This document shows, piece after piece, positions 35,127 through 44,969 of a DNA stretch of 64,000 bases. The translations under genes and the position numbers were made by a program. The first letter of the stretch is position 1. Each line of letters opens with the position of its first letter. Origin of the DNA: Flavobacterium psychrolimnae (GTDB taxonomy: Bacteria > Bacteroidota > Bacteroidia > Flavobacteriales > Flavobacteriaceae); contig NZ_QNUX01000005.1 in assembly GCF_003312425.1 (NCBI RefSeq), forward strand, positions 1 to 64,000. Reading direction: 5' to 3'. The notes beneath the pieces were generated by a model. The model had not been told where the DNA came from and made no database searches. It worked only from the letters and a program-made list of their open reading frames with translations.

Positions 35127-36374
35127 ATGAACAAGTATATAAAGTATGGTTTAGCTCTTATTGGAATTTCCATTATCGGAATTGCAATCTATTTCTTTGC
35201 CAAAAAATCAGATAATCATTCGGAAATGGAGCATCAAAACGAGGTTTACACTTGTTCGATGCACCCGGAAATCATTAGAGATAAACCCGGAAATTGTCCC
35301 ATTTGCGGAATGACTTTAGTAAAAAAAATAACGGAGAATAATTCAGTTGAAGATAATTCAATCGACAATCTTATAAAACCTACCGACAATTTTATAGTAG
35401 GAAATTATCAAACGACAACGGCAATAGACACTACTTTGAGCAGTGAAATAAATCTACCAGGAATTGTGGGGTATGATCCCAATTCATCGGTAAATATTGC
35501 AGCTCGAATGAGCGGAAGAATTGAGCGAATGTATGTCAATTATAAATATCAAAAAGTAAATAAAGGACAAAAACTATTTGATTTATACAGCCCTGAATTA
35601 CTGACGGAACAACAAAACTTCATTTATATGGTCATTAATGATGTTGAAAATCCTTCGATTATTGATGCGTCCAGACAAAAATTGTTGCTTTATGGAATGA
35701 CTCAAAATCAAATAAATGCGCTGTCTAATTCCAAAAAAGTAAACCCGCTAATAACAATTTATAGTCCTGCTTCCGGGATTATTGATGGAACAGCAACGAT
35801 GGATAATACAACTATTCCTGTGATGCAAAGTGCGAATAACAACACTGAAGTTTTGAATGTTAAAGAAGGGAGTTATATAAAAAAGGGAGAAGTCATTTTT
35901 AAACTATTAAATACGGATAAAGTATGGGGAATATTCAATGTTATCCAAGGATACAATAGTCTAATCAAAGCCAATCAATCCATCAGAATTACTTCCGAAC
36001 TTGACAAAGATGAATTTATGGATGCAAAAATAAATTTTGTCGAAACACAATTAAACGCAGCTGATAAAACCAATAGAATTCGAGTTTATTTAAATAACAA
36101 TAAATTGAAATTACCAGTTGGTTTGCGATTGCAAGGCGCAGTGAAAACAAATGCCGTAAAAGGAATTTGGATTCAAAAACAGGCAATGGTAAGTATTGGA
36201 AACAAGAAAATAGTTTTCTTAAAAATGGAGAATGGCTTTAAGGCATCGTCCATAAAAACAGGAATTGAAATAGATGATTTTATCCAAATTATGGAAGGTA
36301 TTTCAGTAAAAGACACCATTGCCAAAAACGCACAATATTTAATTGACAGCGAAAGCTTTATTAAAACCGAATAA
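35127..36374 (+). CDS. cusB: CusB-type adaptor with N-terminal HMBD domain (first of two)
   Basis: The protein has 415 residues. One N-terminal membrane anchor (about 5-24) is followed by an HMBD domain (YTCSMHPEIIRDKPGNCPIC, then GM, about 40-62). Then comes the adaptor fold: barrel-sandwich (AARMSGRIERMYVNYKYQKV), helical hairpin, second half (ITIYSPASGIIDG), beta-barrel and membrane-proximal parts. CusB adaptors take Cu(I)/Ag(I) from the chaperone and hand it to CusA. It is followed with a 1-nt stop/start overlap by another adaptor, so both are made together. Confidence 0.93.
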   Translation: MNKYIKYGLALIGISIIGIAIYFFAKKSDNHSEMEHQNEVYTCSMHPEIIRDKPGNCPICGMTLVKKITENNSVEDNSIDNLIKPTDNFIVGNYQTTTAIDTTLSSEINLPGIVGYDPNSSVNIAARMSGRIERMYVNYKYQKVNKGQKLFDLYSPELLTEQQNFIYMVINDVENPSIIDASRQKLLLYGMTQNQINALSNSKKVNPLITIYSPASGIIDGTATMDNTTIPVMQSANNNTEVLNVKEGSYIKKGEVIFKLLNTDKVWGIFNVIQGYNSLIKANQSIRITSELDKDEFMDAKINFVETQLNAADKTNRIRVYLNNNKLKLPVGLRLQGAVKTNAVKGIWIQKQAMVSIGNKKIVFLKMENGFKASSIKTGIEIDDFIQIMEGISVKDTIAKNAQYLIDSESFIKTE

Positions 36375-37594
36375 TGATGAAGACAATAAAAAAAATAAGT
36401 TTACTATCAATACTATTTATGGTAATGGTGGCTTGTAATACTAAAGAAAAAGAAGACCATAGCAAACACAATAAGAGTGCAGCAACAACATTTTACACTT
36501 GCTCAATGGATCCACAAGTCAAGGAAGACAAACCCGGAAAATGCCCTATTTGCCATATGGAGTTAACCCCAATAAAACAAGATGATACAGAGGCAAACGA
36601 AATAAGTTTGAGTAAACAGCAAATACAGCTGGGAAATATCACTACCCAAACTATTTCAGAAACCCAAAGCAGTTTAGAGCAAAATTATACGGGAGTCCTG
36701 ACAATTAATCAAGAGAAAATCAAAACCATTTCTTCAAGAGCAATGGGAAGAATTGAAAAGTTGTATTTCAAGACCGTTGGTGATTATGTGGCTAAAAACC
36801 AAGCCGTATATCAATTGTATAGCGAAGATATTGCTATTGCTAAACAGGATTATTTTACGGCATACAAACAACTCGCAATGCCTGGCGATTTTGGAAAGAA
36901 TGCCCGAAATATGCTCAATGCAGCTAAACAAAAGCTGTTGTTCTTTGGTTTAACCAATGCCCAGATTGAAAGTATAAAAACCAGTAAGGAAGTTTCTCCT
37001 TATACCATTTTTTATAGCACTGCCAGTGGAACAATATCGGAAATAAGTACCACAGAAGGCAGTTATGCAATGGAAGGTTCCCCCATCATTAAATTGGCGG
37101 ATTTAAACAGTCTTTGGTTAGAAACACAGGTAAACGTAAACTATGCCAAGAATCTAAAAATAGGACAAAAAGCCCAAATTACATTTTCCGATTTTCCTGA
37201 TAAAACCATAAATGCGCAAGTTTCTTTTATCAATCCTGAAATAAATCCAGATACTCGTCTGCTTTTAATTCGAATGGAAGTGCCCAATCAAAACTTGCTG
37301 TTGAAACCCGGAATGCAGGCAATTGCAAGATTGACACAATCCAATATAAAAGGAGTATTCATACCTACTGATGCTGTAATCAGGGAAGAAAATGCTTCTT
37401 ACATCTGGATTGAAAAAAGACCAGGAGTATTTGAAAGCATAATGGTGGAAACAGGAGTAGAAACCAATGGGATGATTGAAATTAAATCAGAAATGGATCC
37501 ATCTAAAAAAGTAGTCATCACTGGAGCGTATGCCATAAATAGCGAATATAAATTCCGAAAAGGAAATGATCCTATGGAGGGAATGAAAATGTAG
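36374..37594 (+). CDS. cusB: CusB-type adaptor lipoprotein with HMBD domain (second of two)
   Basis: The protein has 406 residues. A lipoprotein signal ends VMVAC-NTKE. The HMBD domain (YTCSMDPQVKEDKPGKCPIC, then HM, about 39-62) has His in place of the usual Gly before Met. The adaptor core follows (SSRAMGRIEKLYFKTVGDYV, TIFYSTASGTISE, FPDKTINAQVSFINPEI). It is clearly diverged from the adaptor before it, so this is not a recent duplicate. Two different adaptors for one RND pump recall TriAB-TriC and suggest a mixed adaptor ring. The operon probably ends here; no terminator hairpin stands out in 37595-37740. Confidence 0.93.
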   Translation: MMKTIKKISLLSILFMVMVACNTKEKEDHSKHNKSAATTFYTCSMDPQVKEDKPGKCPICHMELTPIKQDDTEANEISLSKQQIQLGNITTQTISETQSSLEQNYTGVLTINQEKIKTISSRAMGRIEKLYFKTVGDYVAKNQAVYQLYSEDIAIAKQDYFTAYKQLAMPGDFGKNARNMLNAAKQKLLFFGLTNAQIESIKTSKEVSPYTIFYSTASGTISEISTTEGSYAMEGSPIIKLADLNSLWLETQVNVNYAKNLKIGQKAQITFSDFPDKTINAQVSFINPEINPDTRLLLIRMEVPNQNLLLKPGMQAIARLTQSNIKGVFIPTDAVIREENASYIWIEKRPGVFESIMVETGVETNGMIEIKSEMDPSKKVVITGAYAINSEYKFRKGNDPMEGMKM

Positions 37595-37775
37595 TGTTTA
37601 GAAAGAAATGACACATACCTATAGTATTATTGAGACGGCACGTGTTCAAAAATAATATTATATTCGATCTGCGTGCTTTGCAAAAATCATAGCCAAAGGT
37701 TGAAAACCATAATAAATAGAAAACGAATTGAAACTAGTATGAATGAATTATGTTCTACTTGCAATTTTAAAAGTG

Positions 37776-38321
37776 ATGAAAATGGACAATCAAAAAGTAG
37801 ATACCAATTGGTATGTTATTACAGGTGGACCTAGTACAGGTAAAACAACAGTAATTGATATGTTATCGAAAAGGGGCTACAAAACAACTATTGAACACGC
37901 CAGACATTACATTGATAGCATGAGGGAAGAAGGTAAAAGTCTAGAAGAAATAAGAGAAAATAAAAGACAATTTCAATTAGCTGTGCTAGATATGCAAATT
38001 GAACAAGAAGCGGAATTATCACCTATTGAAACTGTTTTTCTTGACAGGGCTATTCCTGATGCGATGGCCTATTATCAGTTTTTAAATCTTGATTATGACG
38101 AAAAATTACTTAATGCCATTAAGAGGGTGTCTTATAAAAAGATTTTTATTTTAGACCGATTACCTTTTACAAAAGACTATGCAAGAACAGAAGACGAAGA
38201 AGCACAAAAAACCATTCATAGATTAATTTTCGAGGTTTACAATTCATTAAGTTTTCCAGTCATTTTTGTTCCATTATTAACACCAAATGAAAGAGTAAAT
38301 TTTATTTTAAAAAACATATGA
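37776..38321 (+). CDS. AAA-type P-loop ATPase/kinase (AAA_28-like)
   Basis: The protein has 181 residues if the ATG at 37776 is used; the frame is open to an ATG at 37743, and the start is not certain. The Walker A motif GGPSTGKTT is near the N-terminus (WYVITGGPSTGKTTVIDML). A Walker B-like VFLDRAIPD follows, then a lid region (FILDRLPFTKDYARTED) as in NadR-like and AAA_28 nucleotide kinases. It overlaps the Cu-ATPase gene by 4 nt (ATGA), so the two are translationally coupled. The substrate is unknown. Coupling to a copper pump is unusual; it may simply be a shared transcript. Confidence 0.85.
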   Translation: MKMDNQKVDTNWYVITGGPSTGKTTVIDMLSKRGYKTTIEHARHYIDSMREEGKSLEEIRENKRQFQLAVLDMQIEQEAELSPIETVFLDRAIPDAMAYYQFLNLDYDEKLLNAIKRVSYKKIFILDRLPFTKDYARTEDEEAQKTIHRLIFEVYNSLSFPVIFVPLLTPNERVNFILKNI

Positions 38322-40855
38322 TACATACCTATAAAATTACCGGAATGACTTGCGATAGCTGTCGTTCTAAAGTGGAAAAAACATTGAATACCATCGATGG
38401 AATTCAAGCAACGGTTACTTTGAATCCTCCAATTGCAACTATAACAATGGAAAAACACATTCCACTGGATCAATTTCAAGAGGCATTAACAACCGTTGGA
38501 AAGTACACTATAGAAATGAGTAGCGCTAACGATACAACTCACAAAACTGTCAATGAGCCAATAACAAAATCGTGTTGCAGTACTAAAACTAGTGATAACA
38601 TGGATACAATACCTTCACTAAGTAATGCTCAAGGCAAATACTATTGTCCGATGCATTGTGAAGGAGACAAGGTTTACGATAAGCCCGGGAGTTGTCCAGT
38701 ATGCGGAATGAATTTAGAAAAAGTTCATGAATTAAGTGCGGTTAAAAAATTATACACCTGTCCGATGCACCCGGAGGTAATCAAAGAAGAACCTGGCTCC
38801 TGCCCTATTTGCGGAATGGATTTAGTACCAATGGAACCTACAGATAGTGAAGACAAAAAGGTTTACAATGATTTGCTTAAGAAAATGAAAGTAGCAACAG
38901 CCTTTACAATTCCTGTTTTCGCAATAGCTACTATAGAAATGATGTCAAATAATCCGTTAGAAAAGATAATGGGCATTTCATACTGGAATTGGGTACAATT
39001 GATTTTGACGCTTCCCGTGGTTTTTTATGCGTGTTGGATGTTCTTTGTTCGCGCTTGGAAGTCAATTGTTACCTGGAATCTCAACATGTTTACGCTGATA
39101 GGAATTGGTACTGGAGTAGCTTTCTTGTTTAGTTTGGTTGGCATGTTTTTTCCTGATATTTTTCCAAATGAATTTAAAACCGAAAGCGGCACAGTGTTAC
39201 TTTATTTTGAAGCAACAACGGTCATATTAACCTTGGTTTTGTTAGGCCAATTATTAGAAGCAAGAGCACACAGTCAAACTAGCGGTGCCATAAAAGAATT
39301 ATTGAAATTAGCGCCCACCGAAGCGACTTTGGTTATCGAAGGAGGGGACAAAGTAATCTCGATTCACGACATCAAAAAAGGAGATTTATTACGAGTAAAA
39401 CCGGGAGATAAAATTCCAGTAGATGGAAAAATTACTGATGGAGAAAGTACTATAGATGAATCTATGATTTCAGGAGAGCCTATTCCTGTTGATAAAAAGA
39501 TTGATGATTCAGTTATAGCGGGAACCATAAACGGAAATAAATCCTTTGTTATGATTGCCGAGAAAGTTGGTTCGGAAACCTTGCTTTCGCAAATTGTTAA
39601 GATGGTAAATGATGCGAGCCGATCCAAAGCACCCATTCAAAAACTCGCGGATAGCATTGCAAAATATTTTGTACCGATTGTAGTTGTAGTTTCTGTCTTA
39701 ACCTTTTTTGTTTGGGCAAAATTTGGACCGGAACCTGCCCTAGTCTATGGTTTTATCAATGCCATTGCAGTATTAATAATTGCCTGTCCTTGTGCTTTGG
39801 GATTAGCCACACCAATGTCGGTAATGGTCGGCGTAGGTAAAGGAGCACTATCAGGTGTTTTGATAAAAAATGCTGAAGCATTAGAGAATATGAACAAGGT
39901 AAATGTTCTGATAACTGATAAAACAGGTACCATTACCGAAGGAAAACCTTCTGTCGAAAAAGTGTTCTCCTTACAAAATGACGAAAATGGGCTATTGCAA
40001 AATATCGCTTCTTTAAATCAGTACAGCGAACACCCATTGGCGCAAGCCGTAGTCAATTTTGCAAAAGCAAAAAATATTTCATTAATCGAAGTCAACGATT
40101 TTGAAGCCATTGCTGGAAAAGGAGTTATTGGGACGGTAACCAATAAAAAAGTGGCCCTCGGAAATAAAAAACTAATGGAACAAGTGAACGCCACAGTTTC
40201 TGATGAATTGGAAAATAAAATTGTAGCCGAACAAAAACTAGGAAAAACAGTTTCTTATATTTCCATCGATGGGGTTGCTTTGGGTTTTGTAACCATTACA
40301 GACAAGATAAAAGAAACAAGCAAAGAAGCAATAAAAGAACTGATGCGTCAGGGTGTTGAAGTAATAATGATAACGGGCGACAATGAAAACACCGCAAAAG
40401 CCGTCGCTGCCGAACTCGATCTTAGTTCATTCATCGCAGGAGCCCTCCCCGAAGACAAACTAAATGAAATTAAGCGCCTCCAATCCCTCGGAAAAATTGT
40501 CGCGATGGCAGGAGACGGCATCAACGATGCCCCTGCATTAGCACAGTCAGACATCGGAATTGCCATGGGTACCGGAACTGACGTGGCGATAGAAAGTGCT
40601 AAAATAACTTTAGTAAAAGGCGATTTACAAGGTATTGTGAAAGCCAAAAAATTGAGCCACGCAGTAATGAGTAACATTAAACAAAATTTGTTTTTTGCCT
40701 TTTTCTACAATGTTTTAGGTGTGCCAATTGCAGCCGGAGTTTTATATCCATTTTTCGGGATTTTACTTTCTCCTATGATAGCAGCTTTGGCAATGAGTTT
40801 TAGTTCAGTATCCGTAATTGTAAATGCGTTAAGATTAAGACGTTTGAAACTTTAG
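38318..40855 (+). CDS. copA: Copper-exporting P1B-1 ATPase with HMA and two HMBD domains
   Basis: The protein has 845 residues. An N-terminal HMA domain (GMTCDSC, C12 and C15) is followed by a Cys linker (KSCCSTK) and two HMBD domains (YYCPMHCEG..CPVCGM about 108-130; YTCPMHPEV..CPICGM about 147-170). The catalytic core is complete: TGE-type loop as SGEP, metal site CPC (490-492, ACPCALGLATP), D534-KTGT, SEHPLA, GDGINDAPAL. The C-terminal MSFSSVSVIVNALRL is the Cu-ATPase (P1B-1) signature. It exports Cu(I) from the cytoplasm. It overlaps the AAA gene by 4 nt. Confidence 0.96.
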   Translation: MIHTYKITGMTCDSCRSKVEKTLNTIDGIQATVTLNPPIATITMEKHIPLDQFQEALTTVGKYTIEMSSANDTTHKTVNEPITKSCCSTKTSDNMDTIPSLSNAQGKYYCPMHCEGDKVYDKPGSCPVCGMNLEKVHELSAVKKLYTCPMHPEVIKEEPGSCPICGMDLVPMEPTDSEDKKVYNDLLKKMKVATAFTIPVFAIATIEMMSNNPLEKIMGISYWNWVQLILTLPVVFYACWMFFVRAWKSIVTWNLNMFTLIGIGTGVAFLFSLVGMFFPDIFPNEFKTESGTVLLYFEATTVILTLVLLGQLLEARAHSQTSGAIKELLKLAPTEATLVIEGGDKVISIHDIKKGDLLRVKPGDKIPVDGKITDGESTIDESMISGEPIPVDKKIDDSVIAGTINGNKSFVMIAEKVGSETLLSQIVKMVNDASRSKAPIQKLADSIAKYFVPIVVVVSVLTFFVWAKFGPEPALVYGFINAIAVLIIACPCALGLATPMSVMVGVGKGALSGVLIKNAEALENMNKVNVLITDKTGTITEGKPSVEKVFSLQNDENGLLQNIASLNQYSEHPLAQAVVNFAKAKNISLIEVNDFEAIAGKGVIGTVTNKKVALGNKKLMEQVNATVSDELENKIVAEQKLGKTVSYISIDGVALGFVTITDKIKETSKEAIKELMRQGVEVIMITGDNENTAKAVAAELDLSSFIAGALPEDKLNEIKRLQSLGKIVAMAGDGINDAPALAQSDIGIAMGTGTDVAIESAKITLVKGDLQGIVKAKKLSHAVMSNIKQNLFFAFFYNVLGVPIAAGVLYPFFGILLSPMIAALAMSFSSVSVIVNALRLRRLKL

Positions 40856-40889
40856 AACATGTGAATAGAAATTTATATGGTAAATTAAA

Positions 40890-42134
40890 ATGAATAACCT
40901 TACTCAAATAGTCCAACAATACAAAACCGATGCCGAAAGTGTTTATAATACTTGGTTTGTCGATAACGACCAAAGGCTAAAAGCATTTCGAACCATTCGT
41001 AGAGGAATTTTACAAGTCATTGACGATATCAAAGACAAGACTTTTCCAAATGATTTTAAAGGGAGTAGTTTAGAATTTGTGTTGAGTTGTATTGCAGAAC
41101 AAAAACAAATTTTTGTAGGTGTGGCACATCCTTTTTATTGGAAACCAAAATTAAGAATTCCAGATATTTACGAAAATCCAAACAATAAAATTGCTTTCGG
41201 CCAATTTCTCGAAAACTGCATCAATGCCAAAACCGAAGAACAGATTATAAAAGAGATTGTTAAATTGGATGAGTTAAAAATAAAAGGTTTAGGTCCGGCG
41301 GTAGCCAGTATTTTATATTTCTTGCACCCCACTTGGTTTCCGCCATTCAATACGGCAATTCTCAACGGATTTAATTTTTTATTCAAAGACAAAAAGAAGT
41401 TAGGAAGTTGGACAGAATATTTAAAAATCCGAGAAACATTAATTGAAACTAACAGCAAACACAAAGCAGAATTATCTAACGATTTAGGAGCGATTGCCGG
41501 ATTGTGTTTTGAGATTGGAACACAAAAAATGCTAATTGGTAACGATGAATATTTAAGCGAAGACGAACGCACAAAGTTCGAAAAGAATATACTAAAACGC
41601 CAAAAAGAAATTCAGGAAGAAAAATTAGCAGAAAACCTTCATAACGAAATGCAATACCATTTGTTAAAAATTGGCAGTTCATTAGGTTACGATGTTACTC
41701 CGGCCAGTAATGATAAAAGCAAAGCATTCAATGGTCAAAGTTTTTCGTTTATATCAATTAGTAAATTTCCTGAATTACCAACAGATAAGGACACCCAAAA
41801 TACGATTAAACTCATTGATGTACTTTGGTTTAAAAAAGGAACAAACAAAATCATTGGAGCATTTGAAGTAGAAAAAAGCACCAGTATTTATTCAGGTATT
41901 TTACGTTTATCCGACTTGTATTTTAGTATTTCCAATGGCGAAGAGGTATTTTATATCATCATTCCAAACAGTCGCGAAAAAGATGTGATACAACAATTGA
42001 ATAGACCTGTTGTTAAAAATTCAAAAATGAATATCAAATACATACTATTTTCAGAATTGCGAAGTCAATGTGATGCGATTTGCAAGTTTGGTTCAGATTA
42101 TTCCATTATGGAAAAAATAGCAAAATCAACTTAA
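40890..42134 (+). CDS. Putative nuclease: helical/HhH-like N-terminus and PD-(D/E)XK-like C-terminus
   Basis: The protein has 414 residues and no signal peptide. The N-terminal half is helical, with an HhH-like turn (IKGLGPAVASILYFLHP, 131-147). A charged coiled-coil stretch follows (about 220-258, EKNILKRQKEIQEEKLAENL). The C-terminal part has a restriction-endonuclease-like core with D310 (IKLIDVLWF), E326-V-E328 (GAFEVEKSTSIYSGILRLSD) and a later strand (VFYIIIPNS). I recognise the style of restriction or DNA-repair nucleases but not a named family. It sits between the Cu-ATPase and a YncE gene with the same strand and codon use. It looks out of place among metal genes and may be a defence gene carried by the island. 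Confidence 0.7.
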   Translation: MNNLTQIVQQYKTDAESVYNTWFVDNDQRLKAFRTIRRGILQVIDDIKDKTFPNDFKGSSLEFVLSCIAEQKQIFVGVAHPFYWKPKLRIPDIYENPNNKIAFGQFLENCINAKTEEQIIKEIVKLDELKIKGLGPAVASILYFLHPTWFPPFNTAILNGFNFLFKDKKKLGSWTEYLKIRETLIETNSKHKAELSNDLGAIAGLCFEIGTQKMLIGNDEYLSEDERTKFEKNILKRQKEIQEEKLAENLHNEMQYHLLKIGSSLGYDVTPASNDKSKAFNGQSFSFISISKFPELPTDKDTQNTIKLIDVLWFKKGTNKIIGAFEVEKSTSIYSGILRLSDLYFSISNGEEVFYIIIPNSREKDVIQQLNRPVVKNSKMNIKYILFSELRSQCDAICKFGSDYSIMEKIAKST

Positions 42135-42145
42135 ATAATAAAAAA

Positions 42146-43210
42146 ATGAAAAATCTTGTAGTACTCAAAAAATTTCAGATTATGGTAGTATTAGTAGTGG
42201 CTGGCTTAATAATTGGCAGCTGCAATAATCCTAAAAAAACAATGCAATTAGCAAAAGTATATGTAGCCAATGAGGATGGAGGTAGCATTTCTGTTATAAA
42301 CCTTCAGGACAGCACAAAAAATACAGAAATATCAATTAGTGACTCTTCAGGAATGATGTTTATGGCTCATAACGTACAAGTTGCACCTGATGGGAAATCC
42401 GTTTGGGTGACGGCGATACCTATGGATAGTACAGCAACAAATCAATTGATAGTAATCGATCCAAACACTAATTCAATAAAAAAACGTATTGAACTTGGTA
42501 AGGATTTGCATCTGGCTCATGTAGTTTTAGATAATAAATCTGAATATGCTTATGCAACTGCAAATGAAACAAATCAGATATTTCAAGTCGATGCTAAAAC
42601 ATATAAAATAACTCAAAAATTTGAGTTAGGAAAAGGATATTTACCACATGGTTTTAGACATCAAAACGGAAAACTTTATGTTGCAAATATGGATGCAAAA
42701 AGTATGTCGATTATTACTATTTCTGATGGCACAATAACAGACATTCCACTGGGAGGAGTGGCTGTGCAAGTTGCAACTACACAAGATGAAAAATTTATTT
42801 TTGCGAGTTTGTATGATACTAAAGAAGTAGTAAACTATGATATTAAAAATGCTCAAATAACAAGAATAAAATTACCAAATGATGCGCAAGGTCCAATTCA
42901 ATTATATGCCACGCCCGACAGTAAATTGTTATATGTAGCCGATCAAGGGGAAACAATGGGTAGACCTGTTTCAAATAAAGTTTTTGTAATTGACATAACA
43001 AGTAACAAAGTTATTAAAACGATAACCGTAGGCAATAAAGCGCATGGTGTAGTGATTAGCAAAGACGGAAAAACAGTTTATGTAACCAATAGTGGTGACA
43101 ATACTGTTTCAGTAATAGAGGTGGCAACTCAAAAAGTAATTAATACAATTGCAGTAGGCAAAAAACCGAATGGTATAAGTTATTTGTCCGAAACGGGCGG
43201 AATGGAATAG
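42146..43210 (+). CDS. YncE-type beta-propeller lipoprotein (second)
   Basis: I chose the ATG at 42146 (MKNLVVLKKF...IIGSC-NNPKK lipobox), giving 354 residues; the longer frame from 42080 overlaps the nuclease-like gene. Propeller blades: VYVANEDGGSISVI, AYATANETNQIFQV, LYVANMDAKSMSII, LYVADQGE, VYVTNSGDNTVSVI, each ending in a TI-x-VG-type turn. It is related to the protein at 27470 but less Met/His-rich. It begins a new group with PepSY, DUF2911 and DUF305 proteins. Its function in the metal clusters is unknown. Confidence 0.88.
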   Translation: MKNLVVLKKFQIMVVLVVAGLIIGSCNNPKKTMQLAKVYVANEDGGSISVINLQDSTKNTEISISDSSGMMFMAHNVQVAPDGKSVWVTAIPMDSTATNQLIVIDPNTNSIKKRIELGKDLHLAHVVLDNKSEYAYATANETNQIFQVDAKTYKITQKFELGKGYLPHGFRHQNGKLYVANMDAKSMSIITISDGTITDIPLGGVAVQVATTQDEKFIFASLYDTKEVVNYDIKNAQITRIKLPNDAQGPIQLYATPDSKLLYVADQGETMGRPVSNKVFVIDITSNKVIKTITVGNKAHGVVISKDGKTVYVTNSGDNTVSVIEVATQKVINTIAVGKKPNGISYLSETGGME

Positions 43211-43323
43211 AAAATTAAGCTATGAATATTCAAATATATTCTGTTTTAAATAAGTGAAATTTTAATGCGATTTTTAAGGTTGGTTCAGTTTATTTAACAA
43301 TTAAAAAAAAAATTAAAAGGTAA

Positions 43324-44034
43324 ATGATTAAAGGAAAAAAAGCAAAATGGATTAGAAAGTCTCACCGATATTTAGGAATATTTATAGGTCTTCAGTTCTT
43401 AATGTGGACCATTAGTGGTCTGTATTTTAGTTGGACCAATATTGATGACATTCATGGCATGCAATTTCATAAAAAAGGAATTGTTGCGCAGTCGTTTTCG
43501 GGTTTAATAAGCCCTTCCCTACTCCATCCTTCAATAGCAATCCAATCGATAGAATTAAGGGAGTTTAATAAGAACCCTTTTTATTGGGTTAATGGGAAGA
43601 TGCTTTATAATGCCAAGACGGGAAAATTAAAAAAGGGTATCACTAAAGAAGAAGCATTGGCAATTGCAGATAAAAATATTGTATCAGGTTTAAAAGCAAA
43701 AGAGATACAACTCATTAAAGAAGTAGGGAAACATCATGAATATAGAGAGCATTTACTGCCAGCCTATGTTATATCCTATCAGGAACCGAATAATTTAAAG
43801 GTCTATATTTCGGCAAATGATGGTGCTTTTCAAACGATTAGACACCGCGATTGGAGATGGTTTGATTTTTTATGGATGACCCATACTATGGATTATGAGG
43901 GTAGAGACAATATGAATAATATTGTGTTAAGAGTCTTTTCATTATTGGGGTTAATAACCGTTTTAAGTGGTTTTTTACTTTGGTATATCTCATCGCCTAC
44001 TATTAGAAAAATTTGGAGGAAAATAAAAAAATAA
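43324..44034 (+). CDS. PepSY-domain membrane protein
   Basis: The protein has 236 residues. A first membrane helix is at about 16-38 (SHRYLGIFIGLQFLMWTISG, then LYFSW), followed by a periplasmic PepSY-like domain (KKGITKEEALAIADKNIVSG) and a second helix near 203-223 (VFSLLGLITVLSGFLLWYIS). The His residues H14 and the cluster RHRDWRWFDFLWMTHTMDYEG resemble PepSY-TM proteins that handle haem, iron or electrons at the inner membrane. It lies 45 nt before the DUF2911 gene. A redox or metal-handling role is inferred. Confidence 0.85.
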   Translation: MIKGKKAKWIRKSHRYLGIFIGLQFLMWTISGLYFSWTNIDDIHGMQFHKKGIVAQSFSGLISPSLLHPSIAIQSIELREFNKNPFYWVNGKMLYNAKTGKLKKGITKEEALAIADKNIVSGLKAKEIQLIKEVGKHHEYREHLLPAYVISYQEPNNLKVYISANDGAFQTIRHRDWRWFDFLWMTHTMDYEGRDNMNNIVLRVFSLLGLITVLSGFLLWYISSPTIRKIWRKIKK

Positions 44035-44079
44035 TTTAAAATAATAAAAAACAGTAAAATCAATTTAAAATCAAAAACC

Positions 44080-44949
44080 ATGAAAAAAGTAATTCTAATA
44101 CACTTCTTTATTTTGCAAGCTTTAATAATTTCGGCACAAGAAAAAGTTCAAATAAAACTAACTTCTCCAAGTCCATCCGCATCGTTTGAACAAGAATTGG
44201 GAAGCACAATAATCAAAGTTTCTTACAGCAGACCACTAGCAAGAGGCCGTAAAATATTCGGTGAATTAGTGCCATTTGAAAAACTCTGGCGAACTGGCGC
44301 CAGTGATTGTACTACAATAACTACCAATGAAGATATTGTGTTTGGAAATACTACTTTAAAAATGGGTAGTTACTCAATATTCACAATACCTTCAAAAAAG
44401 GAGTGGACAATAATTATAAATACAGATACAACATTACACGGCGAAACTGGATATGATGATAAAAAAGATGTTTTTCGTCTTACAGTTCCAGTAGAAAGTA
44501 CACCCAATTTTCATGAAACATTTACAATCGAAATAAATGACATTAACAGCAAAGGGGAGGGATTTCTAAAACTAATATGGGAAAATACTACAATAAAAAT
44601 ACCATTAAAAAGCAAAGCAGATGAAACTATTTTAGCAGTAATAGATAAAAACATTATTAAAGAAAAAATCCTTGATGCTAATTTATTATTTCAAGCGGCA
44701 AACTATTATTACAGTACAAACAGAGATTCCAAACAAGCAATAGCTTGGCTAATTGAAGCCGAAAAATTAGATCCGCAGAATTTTTACTATCCTAATTTGA
44801 GACAAAAAATAGCAACGGAACTAAAAGACTATCCAAGTGCAATTGAAGCAGGGAAAAAAGCTTTATCAATAGCAGAATTAAAAAAAATGAAAAGTGTTGA
44901 ATCACTTAAAAAACAAATTTTAGAGTTAGAGTTACTATTGAAAAAATAA
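44080..44949 (+). CDS. DUF2911 protein with C-terminal TPR-like region
   Basis: The protein has 289 residues with a signal peptide (..QALIISAQ). The DUF2911 domain (about 25-175) has the typical KVSYSRPLARGRKIFGELVP, WRTGASDCTTITTNEDIVFG and GSYSIFTIPSKKEWTIIINT segments. The last 90 residues are helical and TPR-like (ANYYYSTNRDSKQAIAWLIE, AEKLDP). DUF2911 is a periplasmic Bacteroidetes family of unknown function. It sits between PepSY and DUF305 genes, 20 nt before the latter. No metal-binding cluster is visible. Confidence 0.9.
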   Translation: MKKVILIHFFILQALIISAQEKVQIKLTSPSPSASFEQELGSTIIKVSYSRPLARGRKIFGELVPFEKLWRTGASDCTTITTNEDIVFGNTTLKMGSYSIFTIPSKKEWTIIINTDTTLHGETGYDDKKDVFRLTVPVESTPNFHETFTIEINDINSKGEGFLKLIWENTTIKIPLKSKADETILAVIDKNIIKEKILDANLLFQAANYYYSTNRDSKQAIAWLIEAEKLDPQNFYYPNLRQKIATELKDYPSAIEAGKKALSIAELKKMKSVESLKKQILELELLLKK

Positions 44950-44969
44950 TTAATTTAAAAAAAAAAAAT

